Shown piece after piece: positions 46,987 through 56,285 of a stretch of 64,000 nucleotides of DNA (position 1 is the first letter of the stretch; each line of letters begins with the position of its first letter). Below the pieces are notes generated by a model that was not told the DNA's origin, did not search any database, and worked only from the letters and a program-made list of their open reading frames with translations. Source of the stretch: Dehalococcoidia bacterium UBA6627 (GTDB lineage: Bacteria > Chloroflexota > Dehalococcoidia > UBA2979); contig DKLZ01000022.1 in the NCBI GenBank assembly GCA_002455955.1, forward strand, positions 6,435 through 70,434, given 5' to 3'. Both the position numbers and the translations under genes were made by a program.

Positions 46987-47054
46987 AACCTTCGCCTCTT
47001 CCGTTTAACGAGTAGACTGCTTAGTTATACCTCAAGCCATGCTTGGATTTGTTG

Positions 47055-48044
47055 ATGACGCAACAGGCGGCAACGAAACCTATCTCGCCGAAACACCTCC
47101 ACGAGGTAGTTTCGGCAGTCCGAGATGAAATCAGTCGTGTGATTATTGGTCAGCATGAGTTGATCGATCGGCTGCTGATAGCTCTATTTACCAATAATCA
47201 TGCACTGATCGAAGGTGTGCCCGGATTAGCCAAGACATTAACTGTGCAAAGCCTAGCCGAAGTGTTGAGCGTAAGCTTCTCGCGTTTGCAATTCACACCC
47301 GACCTGCTGCCCGCTGATATCGTTGGAACCCTTGTCTTCAATCCTCGAGATAGTCAGTTCGTTGTTCGCAAAGGTCCGATTTTTACTCATATCGTTCTGG
47401 CTGACGAAATCAACCGTGCTCCCGCCAAGGTACAGTCCGCCCTTCTGGAAGCGATGCAGGAACGACAAGCGTCTATCGGCGGTGAGACACATCCTTTGCC
47501 GAATCCTTTCTTAGTACTTGCTACTCAGAATCCAATAGAACAAGAGGGCACATATCCATTGCCTGAAGCGCAGCTAGACCGCTTTATGATGAAGATTGTC
47601 GTTGACTATCCGCGACAAGAAGATGAACGATCGATTCTCACTCAGGTTCTGGACAAAGAGCCTGTCACGCTCAACGCCGTCGCCACTACTGAAGAGATAC
47701 TTGCGGTACGCCCTGCTGTGGAAGCCGTAGAAATCAATGAGAAGTTACGTGACTATATTCTCCGATTGGTTCATTCATCACGTGAACCAGCAAGGTACGA
47801 TCTTAACGAACTGGCTGCTCTGCTCGAATTCGGAGCTTCTCCTCGTGCCGTTATTTTCCTTGCAAGAGCAGCTCAAGGAATCGCTTTTCTCAATGGCCGG
47901 GACTATGCGACACCTGATGATGTTAAGCAGATAGCACCCGATGTCCTGCGCCATCGTGTAGTTCTAAGTTATGAAGCCGAGGCTGAGAACATAACATCAG
48001 AAACAATCGTCGCTAACCTACTTGAAGTAGTTCGTATTCCATAA
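47055..48044 (+). CDS. MoxR-family AAA ATPase (first cluster)
   Basis: This 329-residue AAA ATPase has Walker A EGVPGLAKT, Walker B VLADEINRAPAKVQ and sensor motif [22 protein letters not shown], all typical of MoxR proteins. These act as chaperones that activate partner complexes through their VWA proteins. I start at ATG 47055, and the frame is open to a TTG at 47043. It heads a plus-strand cluster MoxR-DUF58-BatD-like-BatA-BatB/C and resembles BatI/MoxR of Bat loci. The gene downstream begins 24 bases after it. Confidence 0.94.
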   Translation: MTQQAATKPISPKHLHEVVSAVRDEISRVIIGQHELIDRLLIALFTNNHALIEGVPGLAKTLTVQSLAEVLSVSFSRLQFTPDLLPADIVGTLVFNPRDSQFVVRKGPIFTHIVLADEINRAPAKVQSALLEAMQERQASIGGETHPLPNPFLVLATQNPIEQEGTYPLPEAQLDRFMMKIVVDYPRQEDERSILTQVLDKEPVTLNAVATTEEILAVRPAVEAVEINEKLRDYILRLVHSSREPARYDLNELAALLEFGASPRAVIFLARAAQGIAFLNGRDYATPDDVKQIAPDVLRHRVVLSYEAEAENITSETIVANLLEVVRIP

Positions 48045-48068
48045 ATGATTAGGTCGTTGGACAGCTAG

Positions 48069-48995
48069 GTGTTTCAAAGGAGGCGCACCTCCCGACCAGA
48101 ATTGGTCGAGGCTCCCGTGATATTGAGCGCTCCTGATCGCGAACGAATTAGACGGATTGAGATCAGAACTCGTCACCTAGCTCGGGCATTTTCTGACGGT
48201 AACTACCGTTCCGTATTCCGTGGTAGTGGCATCGAATTCTCTGACGCACGGGAGTACATCCCCGGAGACGACATTCGTTTAATCGATTGGAACGTTACCG
48301 CGCGTATGGGCGCACCTTGGGTAAAAGAATTTGTCGAAGAACGTGACCTGTCGATTGTTTGCGCGGTCGACATATCTGATTCTCAACTCGTGTCTCACCA
48401 AGCCGTGGGTCGCCTCCATGCTGCGGCCGAACTAGCAGCCCTTCTTGGTTTCGTAACCGTAGCGAACAGAGACAGATTCGGCCTTCTAACATTCAGCAGC
48501 CAAATCGAACGCTTTGTCCCTCCTCAGCATGGACAAAAGCAAGTACTTCGAATCGTTCGGGACATTATCCACCACTCCACCCCTGCACCAGGGACACGAA
48601 TCTCAGTCGCCTGTGATTACCTTGCTCATGCGCTTCGTCGTCGATCGATAGTGTTCCTTATTTCCGACTTTTTCGACTCGGATTACGCCAATTCACTGCG
48701 ACTTCTTTCTCTGAGAAATGACGTTATTGCAGTTGCCCTGACAGACCCTATTGACCTTGAGTTACCAGATATCGGTCTAGTGCACTTTGTCTCTGCGGAA
48801 GATGGCCTCTCACAAATGATCGATTCAAGTAACCCACAAGTGCGACATCGATATAAGGAATTAGCAGCGGACCGGGTATCACGACGACAACACAATCTAG
48901 CCATCGCTGGTGTTGACGAAGTAGAGGTCCGACTCGACAGTGACCTTGTCGAGCCAATAGCACGCTATTTTCACGCACGATCGATGCGCCAATGA
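48069..48995 (+). CDS. DUF58 protein (first cluster)
   Basis: This 308-residue protein starts at GTG 48069. The DUF58 core is marked by RSVFRGSGIEFSDAREYIPGDDIRLIDWNVTARMGAPWVKEFVEERDL. A VWA-like region follows (ICAVDISDSQL, then RDRFGLLTFSSQIERFVPP and IVFLISDFFDSDYA). It lacks N-terminal membrane spans. It is a client or partner of the MoxR ATPase upstream. Its stop overlaps the next start by four bases. Confidence 0.9.
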   Translation: MFQRRRTSRPELVEAPVILSAPDRERIRRIEIRTRHLARAFSDGNYRSVFRGSGIEFSDAREYIPGDDIRLIDWNVTARMGAPWVKEFVEERDLSIVCAVDISDSQLVSHQAVGRLHAAAELAALLGFVTVANRDRFGLLTFSSQIERFVPPQHGQKQVLRIVRDIIHHSTPAPGTRISVACDYLAHALRRRSIVFLISDFFDSDYANSLRLLSLRNDVIAVALTDPIDLELPDIGLVHFVSAEDGLSQMIDSSNPQVRHRYKELAADRVSRRQHNLAIAGVDEVEVRLDSDLVEPIARYFHARSMRQ

Positions 48996-49975
48996 AGCGC
49001 TTACTGGTCATTTTCCTACTGTTAGGCACTCTAGCTTCGTACGAACAATCACGAGTATCAGCTCAACAATCAGTCGAAGTAACGATTGACTCATCGTTGC
49101 TACCGAATGTGGCTACGTTAGGCGAGCAAGTGCTATTGACTATCACCGTACGTCACAGCCAAAACCTGTTGATCAGCATTGGTGAACTCACACGCGTAAG
49201 CGATATCGATCTGTCACTTATAGAGGCGAAATTGCCTATTTTCGATAATCCACTTAATGGCGGTACCGATGGTATGGCAACCACCTCTTTCGAATTCATG
49301 ATCACTGCGTACCAACTTGGCGATCTCCAGGCTGGCGACATAGTAATTTCTTGGTTGGCTTCGGATGGAAGCACAGGCTCGTCGTCTGTCAAACCGCCTG
49401 TCCTACATATCGAACCGGTGCGTATTCAAGGAGATGCGCAGCTACGCCCCCTGCGATCTCAACTTCTCAACGGAGAGCCGCCAGTTTGGTGGCAGCGCTC
49501 GGAAATGATAATCGCTTCAATTGCGCTCTTCACCCTCACGATCTTGATCATCGCTTGGTACCGTTCGAGAGTTAAAGAAGCAAACTCCTCGTTAGCCAGC
49601 GAAAGAAATCAATTTGAAGATGATGCTAGAGGTCGGCTCGATGCTTTACAGACTTATCACCTGTTAGATGATGAAACGTATAGGTATTTTTATAGCGAAT
49701 TAGCAACTGTCATCCGTTCATATATTGAGATCCGTTTTGGATTCAATGCGACCGCTTTAACAACAAGCGAATTGCGAGAGCGATTGAACACTGCTGGCGT
49801 CGGACGCTGGCAAGCCCGGCTCATAGATGGCTTGCTCGAACGCTGCGATAATAGCGTTTACGCGCGATCTCATCCTGATCCAGCATCAGCGAATCATGAC
49901 CTGACAGTCGCCTACGAGATTATCGAACTTTCACGATCAGGCACTCATCCTCCTTTCAAGGCTGTCCGGAAATGA
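48992..49975 (+). CDS. BatD-like membrane protein
   Basis: This 327-residue protein has a signal peptide (KRLLVIFLLLGTLASYEQSRVSAQQ), an extracytoplasmic beta-rich domain (residues about 28-155, VTIDSSLLPNVATLGEQVLLTITV), one membrane span (about 168-190) and a C-terminal cytoplasmic helical part. That order resembles BatD or DUF4381 proteins that sit beside VWA proteins in MoxR clusters. The resemblance is from layout, not a strict motif. It overlaps the BatA gene by four bases. Confidence 0.6.
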   Translation: MKRLLVIFLLLGTLASYEQSRVSAQQSVEVTIDSSLLPNVATLGEQVLLTITVRHSQNLLISIGELTRVSDIDLSLIEAKLPIFDNPLNGGTDGMATTSFEFMITAYQLGDLQAGDIVISWLASDGSTGSSSVKPPVLHIEPVRIQGDAQLRPLRSQLLNGEPPVWWQRSEMIIASIALFTLTILIIAWYRSRVKEANSSLASERNQFEDDARGRLDALQTYHLLDDETYRYFYSELATVIRSYIEIRFGFNATALTTSELRERLNTAGVGRWQARLIDGLLERCDNSVYARSHPDPASANHDLTVAYEIIELSRSGTHPPFKAVRK

Positions 49976-50922
49976 TTTTCGAGACTCCAGAATTTCTCTT
50001 GTTACTGCCTTTTCTAGTAGCTCTCGCAGGGATCAGTCTCTTTTGGCCAACAAGATCAACAGCACTGGCCATTAGCTCTATAGAAATCATCCGTGGATCA
50101 AGTCTCTTAACTTGGCGGCTTCGTTTGCGTTGGTTACCAACAACACTGCGGTGGGTTGTTCTCATACTCATTGTTATGGCGCTAGCACGTCCACAAAAAG
50201 GACTCACAGTCAGCCAAGTACCATCGGAGGGGATGGACATCGTAATCGCTTTCGATGTCTCGAGTTCGATGGAAGTACCAACTAATTCGGCACTAGGTAC
50301 GACACGCTTGAGTCAAGCGCAACGCGTCGTGGACCCATTTATCAAGAATCTCGAAGGCAACCGCGTGGGCGTTGTAATATTCCAATCAAAGGCGCTGGCT
50401 TTATCACCCCTCACTCATGATATTGCTGCTATCCGACGCCGAGTAGAGAATCTCGCTTCTGGGTTAATACTAGATGGAACAGCAATCGGCGATGGCATTG
50501 GCGAAGCACTCGTATTACTCGAAGACTCACCAGCTCGCAGCCGTGTAATAGTGCTTCTAACTGATGGGCAAAACAACGCTGGGATAATTTCTCCAGATCA
50601 AGCTACACAATTAGCCGCAGCTCTCGATGTCCGAGTCTACACAATCGGTTTTTTCAGTGGTGTGTCTCCTGATGCCATTCAGATAGATGCTGCTTCGTTG
50701 CAGTCAATAGCCGACGGAACAGAAGCGAAATATTTCAACGCAAGTAGCCCTGAGGAACTAGTCAACGCTTATTCAGAAATTGGTCAGTTGGAACGCTCAC
50801 GTATTGGTGAACGAAGGTACGTAGGGTTCCGCGAATACGCACCAGCTCTACTTTTACCAGCTGTCATATTACTGCTAGGTGAAAGTGCTCTCCGTACTAC
50901 GTGGCTAAGGCGATACCCTTGA
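49972..50922 (+). CDS. BatA-like VWA membrane protein
   Basis: The protein has 316 residues with an N-terminal span (about 7-24), a second near residue 60 (TLRWVVLILIVMALARPQKGL), a VWA domain with intact metal site (IAFDVSSSMEVPTNSA, DxSxS) and a C-terminal span. The ARPQKG motif before VWA is characteristic of BatA/BatB. It binds ligands through a metal-ion-dependent adhesion site. Overlaps link it to BatD-like and BatB/C genes on both sides. Confidence 0.88.
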   Translation: MIFETPEFLLLLPFLVALAGISLFWPTRSTALAISSIEIIRGSSLLTWRLRLRWLPTTLRWVVLILIVMALARPQKGLTVSQVPSEGMDIVIAFDVSSSMEVPTNSALGTTRLSQAQRVVDPFIKNLEGNRVGVVIFQSKALALSPLTHDIAAIRRRVENLASGLILDGTAIGDGIGEALVLLEDSPARSRVIVLLTDGQNNAGIISPDQATQLAAALDVRVYTIGFFSGVSPDAIQIDAASLQSIADGTEAKYFNASSPEELVNAYSEIGQLERSRIGERRYVGFREYAPALLLPAVILLLGESALRTTWLRRYP

Positions 50923-52661
50923 TTCCCGGTCTGTCATTCGGCGATCCATTGGCACTAACTTTATTGATAGTCGTGCCTGGATTTTCGTTGCTAATCAGAT
51001 TCAAGAAACTCCAACACCGCTTAGCAGACGATGCCTACGGTGGGTCACCATCTCTCAGGTTGGGCTGGCAGGCCAGCCAAGAGCGATTCCGTGATTGGTC
51101 AGTCGTGCTGGCCGCCATGCTTATCGTAATCGCAATTGCTCGTCCTCAGTGGGGATCAGTCGAACAATCTACTGCGCAACACGGCGTTGATATAGCAATT
51201 GCACTGGACGTATCAAGCTCAATGACAGTTGACGACTTAGCTCCTTCTCGTTCCGCAATTGCAGCAGCCGGAATTAACGATTTCCTCACTCATCTTCGGA
51301 GCGATCGAGTGGGTCTAGTCATCTTTGCCGGTCAAGCATTCCAGCGTTCTCCGCTCACTTTAGATCTTTCAGCAATTCGCCAACTCGTTAATCAAGCACA
51401 ACGCGATTCTGAATTGATAGCCATAGGTACAGATTTAGGAACAGCTATCGACGAATCTCTCAAGTTGCTTAACGTTCCAGACGCTGCTGATAAGCAATTG
51501 ATAATCGTAGTCTCTGATGGAGAAGACCTGGCCGAAAAATCTTTGTCCGCTGCTAAACGAGCAACCGAGGTCAATATTCCCATCTACACAATCGCGGTAG
51601 GAACCGCCGATGGAGCCATGATCCCCGGAGCTGTTATGGGAACCTCTGTCAGTAGAGCCGACCGCGATGCGTTGCGCGCAATCGCCGTCGCAACTGGTGG
51701 GGAATTCCGCGAGCTTGAGACAATTGCCGGATTAGCGATTGATGTTCAACGTATGCGCCAAAGCATTATTGGGAAGGATACCGGCAAGCAACCGATAGAG
51801 CAGTTTCAGTGGTTTGTGATAGCGGCTTTGGTGCTACTTGTGATACCGATGTTCCACAAGGGAAGCAGTGGTCTATCTCGGCTGGCACGTCAAGGACTTA
51901 CAACAGGCACGATTCTTAGTGCTTTAATAATCGGCGCCTGCAGCGATTCTCAACTCTACGAATATGTAGAAACCGGAAATCAAGCTTATGCCGATAAACG
52001 CTACAACGAAGCGTTAACGGCTTACCGACTAGCGCTTCTCGAGGCACCTGACAATTCGGCTGTCATGTATAACCTTGGCAATACCCTGCACCAGCTGCGT
52101 CGCTACGAGGAAGCTTCTGTCACATCGACAGAAGCTCTTAGACTAGCCAAGACGGAAGAATCGTCAGAGTCAATCCGGTATGCACTAGGTAACCATGCAG
52201 TGATGAGAGGTGCCCTCGAAGAAGCTCGCAGGCAATACGTCGACGTGCTTAGGCGCAGCCCAGATGACATTAATACGAAAGCAAACCTCGAACTCGTGCT
52301 CTCTCAGACCGCTGCTCAGTATCCATCTTCGCAACAGTCACGATCGATAGATGAAAGTGATTCCGCAGAGGTGGGTGAGTCGAATCTAGAGTCGCAACGC
52401 CAGTCATCTACCGAGAATACGGCTAAGCACCATACGGATGAATGGGGAAGCAAGGCATCACCGATACCTGCGGAGAAAACACTCGACCGCATCGAAGCGC
52501 GGGAGGCACTCTTGCTCGCGATCGCCGAGATGGAACTACGTCCGAGCAATGAGCCTAGCGCCGAGACTGTATCTCAACTTCTCGCACTGATTCGCGAGTT
52601 GAATAAGGTAGAGCCTCTAAATGGAATTCCCCGGGACTCGAAAAGAGCTTCTGACAGGTGA
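50919..52661 (+). CDS. BatB-TPR (BatC) fusion protein
   Basis: The protein has 580 residues, starting at TTG 50919 whose TTGA overlaps the BatA stop. AAGG lies eight bases upstream. The frame is open to GTG 50901. Two spans precede the VWA domain (IALDVSSSMTVDD, metal site intact) after ARPQWGS. A third span at about 288-305 ends the BatB part. There follows a hydrophobic stretch with LIIGAC (Cys about residue 341) that looks like a lipoprotein signal, then TPR units (QAYADKRYNEALTAY, AVMYNLGNTLHQLRRYEEA) as in BatC. The C-terminus is charged. It overlaps the convergent transglutaminase-like gene by 45 bases. Confidence 0.85.
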   Translation: MIPGLSFGDPLALTLLIVVPGFSLLIRFKKLQHRLADDAYGGSPSLRLGWQASQERFRDWSVVLAAMLIVIAIARPQWGSVEQSTAQHGVDIAIALDVSSSMTVDDLAPSRSAIAAAGINDFLTHLRSDRVGLVIFAGQAFQRSPLTLDLSAIRQLVNQAQRDSELIAIGTDLGTAIDESLKLLNVPDAADKQLIIVVSDGEDLAEKSLSAAKRATEVNIPIYTIAVGTADGAMIPGAVMGTSVSRADRDALRAIAVATGGEFRELETIAGLAIDVQRMRQSIIGKDTGKQPIEQFQWFVIAALVLLVIPMFHKGSSGLSRLARQGLTTGTILSALIIGACSDSQLYEYVETGNQAYADKRYNEALTAYRLALLEAPDNSAVMYNLGNTLHQLRRYEEASVTSTEALRLAKTEESSESIRYALGNHAVMRGALEEARRQYVDVLRRSPDDINTKANLELVLSQTAAQYPSSQQSRSIDESDSAEVGESNLESQRQSSTENTAKHHTDEWGSKASPIPAEKTLDRIEAREALLLAIAEMELRPSNEPSAETVSQLLALIRELNKVEPLNGIPRDSKRASDR

Positions 52662-55019
52662 AGCTTTACTTCTGTGGAACCGCCGTGGCAGCAAAAATTT
52701 GTTGAAAGTATTCCGCCACAGCTGATTACGTGCGACCCGATAACTATCGGTCACAGCTTCCACCTCGTTAACTTTCAAAGTTTTATTCCCATAGCAGGCA
52801 ACATTGTAGTTCTTAGCTAGTATCTCGAAATCTTCACTAGCACCTACCACATCACTAATTATGTGAGCTTCCTCGAGAGGTGTGTCCGACGGTCGACTTT
52901 CAATCCCGCCCCAACTAGCAAGGCGCTGAAGTTTAGCCCACTGACGATGAGCTAGCGTCAATTTGCGAACCGGATACTCCCACGCAAACCGCAACGAAAT
53001 AATGATGGAAACAAGCGCTACAGTGGCAAACATTAATATCGTCAGGAACCTAACTATGACCTCTCCGACACCCGAGGAGGTATCGAAGCTACCTCCTCGG
53101 AAAGTCCCGGCCTCACCAAGCTGATCTTCGAGCAGTGCTTCTAATTCGAGTAATTCAGCTTCCGCATCGAATGGACTTACCGAGTTATCTGAATCACTAG
53201 GTAACCATTGAGGCGCAGCATCACCACTTAAGCGTGTTACGAGATCACGTCCTGAAGTAGGGTTGAATTCCACCCAACCCAGACTAGGAAAGTAGACCTC
53301 CGTCCAAGCCCAAGCATCACGCTCAGAAAGTCTGTATGCCTTCGTAGCCTCATCGAAGTTCTTTGGTTCGAGAACAAATCCAACTGCGACGCGAGCAGGA
53401 ATATCTAATGTACGAAGCAATACAGTCATCGCTGAGGCATGATGATTGAAATTGCCTGCTTTCGAGTCAAAGAGAAAATAATCAACTTCGTCTCTTAGAG
53501 GTGGCGCGTCTGGAACATTGAGTGAATACGCGTAGCTGGTCCGCAGATATGCCTCGATCGTACGAGCTATAGATAGTGGGTGCCTACCGCCGCTGAGACT
53601 TCTTGCAAGTTCACCAATCGCCTCAGGAAGATCATCGGGTAATTGAGTGTAACGCGAACGAATCGCGGGTGGATATTCAACTTCTGTCGCTAGAATTGTG
53701 TCTATGGTGGCTGCTGAGATAGATCCAACTACCACATATTCATCACCTTCCTCAAGGCGATCCTGAGGTGCTATTCCCACTACATCCTCTGCGTTCGCTC
53801 CCAGAAGCAATGATCCAGAGACATCAGTGGTGATCGGATCGCCGAACGATAACAAACGTCCGTTAGGGGCTGATCCGAGCACATTCACCTCTAGTCTTAT
53901 AGGGCGGCGGGTTTGGCTTTGGGATAGTTGTGTCCCAAACTCAGCAGCTTCAACCGTGATGCCAATAACAGGCTGAACTGTGATATCAGAAATCAGCCAA
54001 CCAGTACCGATATACCTGTCATAAACCGCACCTCGCAAGTTACCTTGATTAGTCGCAGTCACTTCCATCAATGGCTCGGAACTCAGATTAACTTTTCCTT
54101 GAAGGGGAAGGACCTCTCCAAAACTATGTACCGGTAGATCACGTTTTGAAGACACACCTACAAAGACACGTCCGAGGTTGTCCAATCGGTCAGACACTGG
54201 ATCGATAACTCGCTCCCAGCGATGAGCGATCGGCTCCCAATGATTTGCAGTAGGAACCAACCAAGCACTGACCACCAAAATCAATGCAACCAACATCCCG
54301 CTGGAAGCTACCTCTAGGGAAAGTTGATCAGGCCACACTGTTCGAGTACGACGCCAGTGAGATAGCGCACGAGTGAAATGAAGCTGTAACACCAATAAGA
54401 CAGCGACTGTGAGGAAAAGCCCTAACTGCAATGAAGGCTGTCCTGGGAGATATGAAATGTTGGTCAGGAGTACAAATCCAGGAGGCGTAAGTGCCACCCA
54501 AGCGTTTTTCCATCGCACCACAGACCATGTGCTTATGTACGAGACTGCCCAAGTAGCGAAAACAAGCATCATCACAAAAGGCATCGGATCGCTGGACACA
54601 CCGCCCTCGATTAGTGCGGAGCTCCAATCATGCAATCTAAGCCATAGTTCCGACCAACGTGTCTGGACACCCGCTCCGAGCAACGGATCAGCAAGTTGCA
54701 TATTCTTTAGAATTAGAACCAATATCCAAGAAAGGCCGAATACCAAGCCAAGAGTGTGAACTATTAACGAACGAACCGGAAACTTTGCTAACGTCCAACT
54801 ACACACAAATCCAAACAGCCCTGTGGCCGTGAGAGATGGCATCTCATCGACCCAGTTCGCTTGCTCCAAAGAATGAGTCATTATCATCAACACGAGAAAA
54901 AGCAGGACAGGATTCAGCCAGTTTTCAGTGCGTAGGAATATCCCTAACAACCCAGAGCGACGTTTGAACTCATCGTACCGAGGCCCACGATAGAGTTCGG
55001 TCCAGTTAACCGAACTCAT
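52617..55019 (-). CDS. TgpA-like transglutaminase-fold membrane protein with lost catalytic triad
   Basis: This protein of 800 residues has about eight N-terminal membrane spans (residues 30-255), a periplasmic region, a transglutaminase core at about 470-590 and one more span near 660. The layout matches TgpA/DUF3488 proteins that follow DUF58 and MoxR. The core is recognisable (SAMTVLLRTLDIPARVAVGF), but the triad positions are Phe524 for Cys, Trp570 for His (DAWAW for DAHAW) and Asn586 for Asp (NPT for DPT). It is thus probably a non-enzymatic binding or scaffold protein. It overlaps the DUF58 stop by four bases and the convergent BatB/C end by 45. Confidence 0.85.
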   Translation of the reverse strand: MSSVNWTELYRGPRYDEFKRRSGLLGIFLRTENWLNPVLLFLVLMIMTHSLEQANWVDEMPSLTATGLFGFVCSWTLAKFPVRSLIVHTLGLVFGLSWILVLILKNMQLADPLLGAGVQTRWSELWLRLHDWSSALIEGGVSSDPMPFVMMLVFATWAVSYISTWSVVRWKNAWVALTPPGFVLLTNISYLPGQPSLQLGLFLTVAVLLVLQLHFTRALSHWRRTRTVWPDQLSLEVASSGMLVALILVVSAWLVPTANHWEPIAHRWERVIDPVSDRLDNLGRVFVGVSSKRDLPVHSFGEVLPLQGKVNLSSEPLMEVTATNQGNLRGAVYDRYIGTGWLISDITVQPVIGITVEAAEFGTQLSQSQTRRPIRLEVNVLGSAPNGRLLSFGDPITTDVSGSLLLGANAEDVVGIAPQDRLEEGDEYVVVGSISAATIDTILATEVEYPPAIRSRYTQLPDDLPEAIGELARSLSGGRHPLSIARTIEAYLRTSYAYSLNVPDAPPLRDEVDYFLFDSKAGNFNHHASAMTVLLRTLDIPARVAVGFVLEPKNFDEATKAYRLSERDAWAWTEVYFPSLGWVEFNPTSGRDLVTRLSGDAAPQWLPSDSDNSVSPFDAEAELLELEALLEDQLGEAGTFRGGSFDTSSGVGEVIVRFLTILMFATVALVSIIISLRFAWEYPVRKLTLAHRQWAKLQRLASWGGIESRPSDTPLEEAHIISDVVGASEDFEILAKNYNVACYGNKTLKVNEVEAVTDSYRVARNQLWRNTFNKFLLPRRFHRSKASPVRSSFRVPGNSI

Positions 55020-56275
55020 GCTCTGGTCTCATTTTGAAAATCTGGCCTCGAGCTAATACTGAGCGCCTGTACAAGATCTTCACCATATGTAATCTTGTAA
55101 GTAAATACGCCAGCAGCAAGCAGCGACTCGTAAACGTCAAAAGAATCTGCTGCGGGTCCGTAGCTGCTCGCCTCAAGGAGCACGGACGCAACCTTGACTC
55201 CACGCGCCGATAGATGCCCTAACGTGAACACCCATTCATTGTCCGTTGAGGGCGTCACCACAACTACCGTTGTGTGACGACCGAAACGACGAGACTCTTC
55301 AGCAATAAGGTTTTTCAGTGGAACATCGCCGGATGCACGCGCGCGCGTCAGGGCCTCAAGTATGCGTGTGTAATGGTTCTCGCCACGATTAGCCTCTTCA
55401 ATACGGAGGCTATCACCAAAGGAAATCAATCCAACCGACCGATTTGCGCTGGCGAAGTAACGAGCAATGGAGGCACATATTTGGATCGAGGCTTCCTCAG
55501 TTCCATCTTCGCTATCGCCCACGTGACTTGAGGACTGGAGATCGAGGATGATCCAGATATCCGAGGCAGGATCAAGTTCGAATTGCTTTACCATCGGCCT
55601 GCCTATACGCGCAGTGGCCGGCCAATGAATCCGATTATAAGAATCTCCGGGAGAATACTCGCGAATATCGGACACCATAGGTGTCACATTCTGCGTACGG
55701 CGGCGAAAGCGACCTTCCCCTGGCTGATTTGCAGGAGGAATGTAAAAGTCTCTTAGCTCAGGCGCGTTTGGATAGACAAGAATCGAGGAAGTTCCCCCAA
55801 AAACACGACTCATCCGAAAAAAACCAAACGGATCGGTGGCTACTACACTCAGTGGCCCGAGCTCATATATTCCGCGAACCCGTGTCGGTGTTGAGTAAGT
55901 CCAAGAAACAATACCTCTCGGGGCCAAAGTGACTATGCGCCGTGAGCCATGGAACGTTACTGAGGAGCGATCCTCGATTTCGAGCCAGAGCTTTGGGAGC
56001 CACGAGCTCGATCGAATGATAATTCGCCCTTCTAGAGACTGCCCTTGGACCACGCTATGAGTACGGCGAGTCAAATCGACTTCGAGCCTTCGCACCATAG
56101 AACGTGTCCAAAGGTAGAATCCACAAACCGCGAATACGACGATGTAGAAGAGCCTAAAAAGCAACCAAAACCCTGTTGCTAACCCCAACGAGGCACAGAT
56201 TAATCCGATGCAGCACGCTATCGTCGCATTCGGATAACGACGTGCGAAACTGATGAATCGATCGATCAGGCGCAA
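55016..56275 (-). CDS. DUF58 protein with N-terminal membrane spans (second cluster)
   Basis: I start at TTG 56275, where GAGG lies eight bases upstream and 10 bases follow the MoxR stop. The frame is open much further (to 56380) inside moxR. The 419-residue protein has two membrane spans (about 15-35 and 38-58), a beta-rich middle (LEVDLTRRTHSVVQGQSLEGRI) and the DUF58 core (SDIREYSPGDSYNRIHWPATARIGRPMVKQFELDP). It is the partner of the transglutaminase-like protein downstream. Confidence 0.88.
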   Translation of the reverse strand: MRLIDRFISFARRYPNATIACCIGLICASLGLATGFWLLFRLFYIVVFAVCGFYLWTRSMVRRLEVDLTRRTHSVVQGQSLEGRIIIRSSSWLPKLWLEIEDRSSVTFHGSRRIVTLAPRGIVSWTYSTPTRVRGIYELGPLSVVATDPFGFFRMSRVFGGTSSILVYPNAPELRDFYIPPANQPGEGRFRRRTQNVTPMVSDIREYSPGDSYNRIHWPATARIGRPMVKQFELDPASDIWIILDLQSSSHVGDSEDGTEEASIQICASIARYFASANRSVGLISFGDSLRIEEANRGENHYTRILEALTRARASGDVPLKNLIAEESRRFGRHTTVVVVTPSTDNEWVFTLGHLSARGVKVASVLLEASSYGPAADSFDVYESLLAAGVFTYKITYGEDLVQALSISSRPDFQNETRA

Positions 56276-56285
56276 GAGTAACGCC

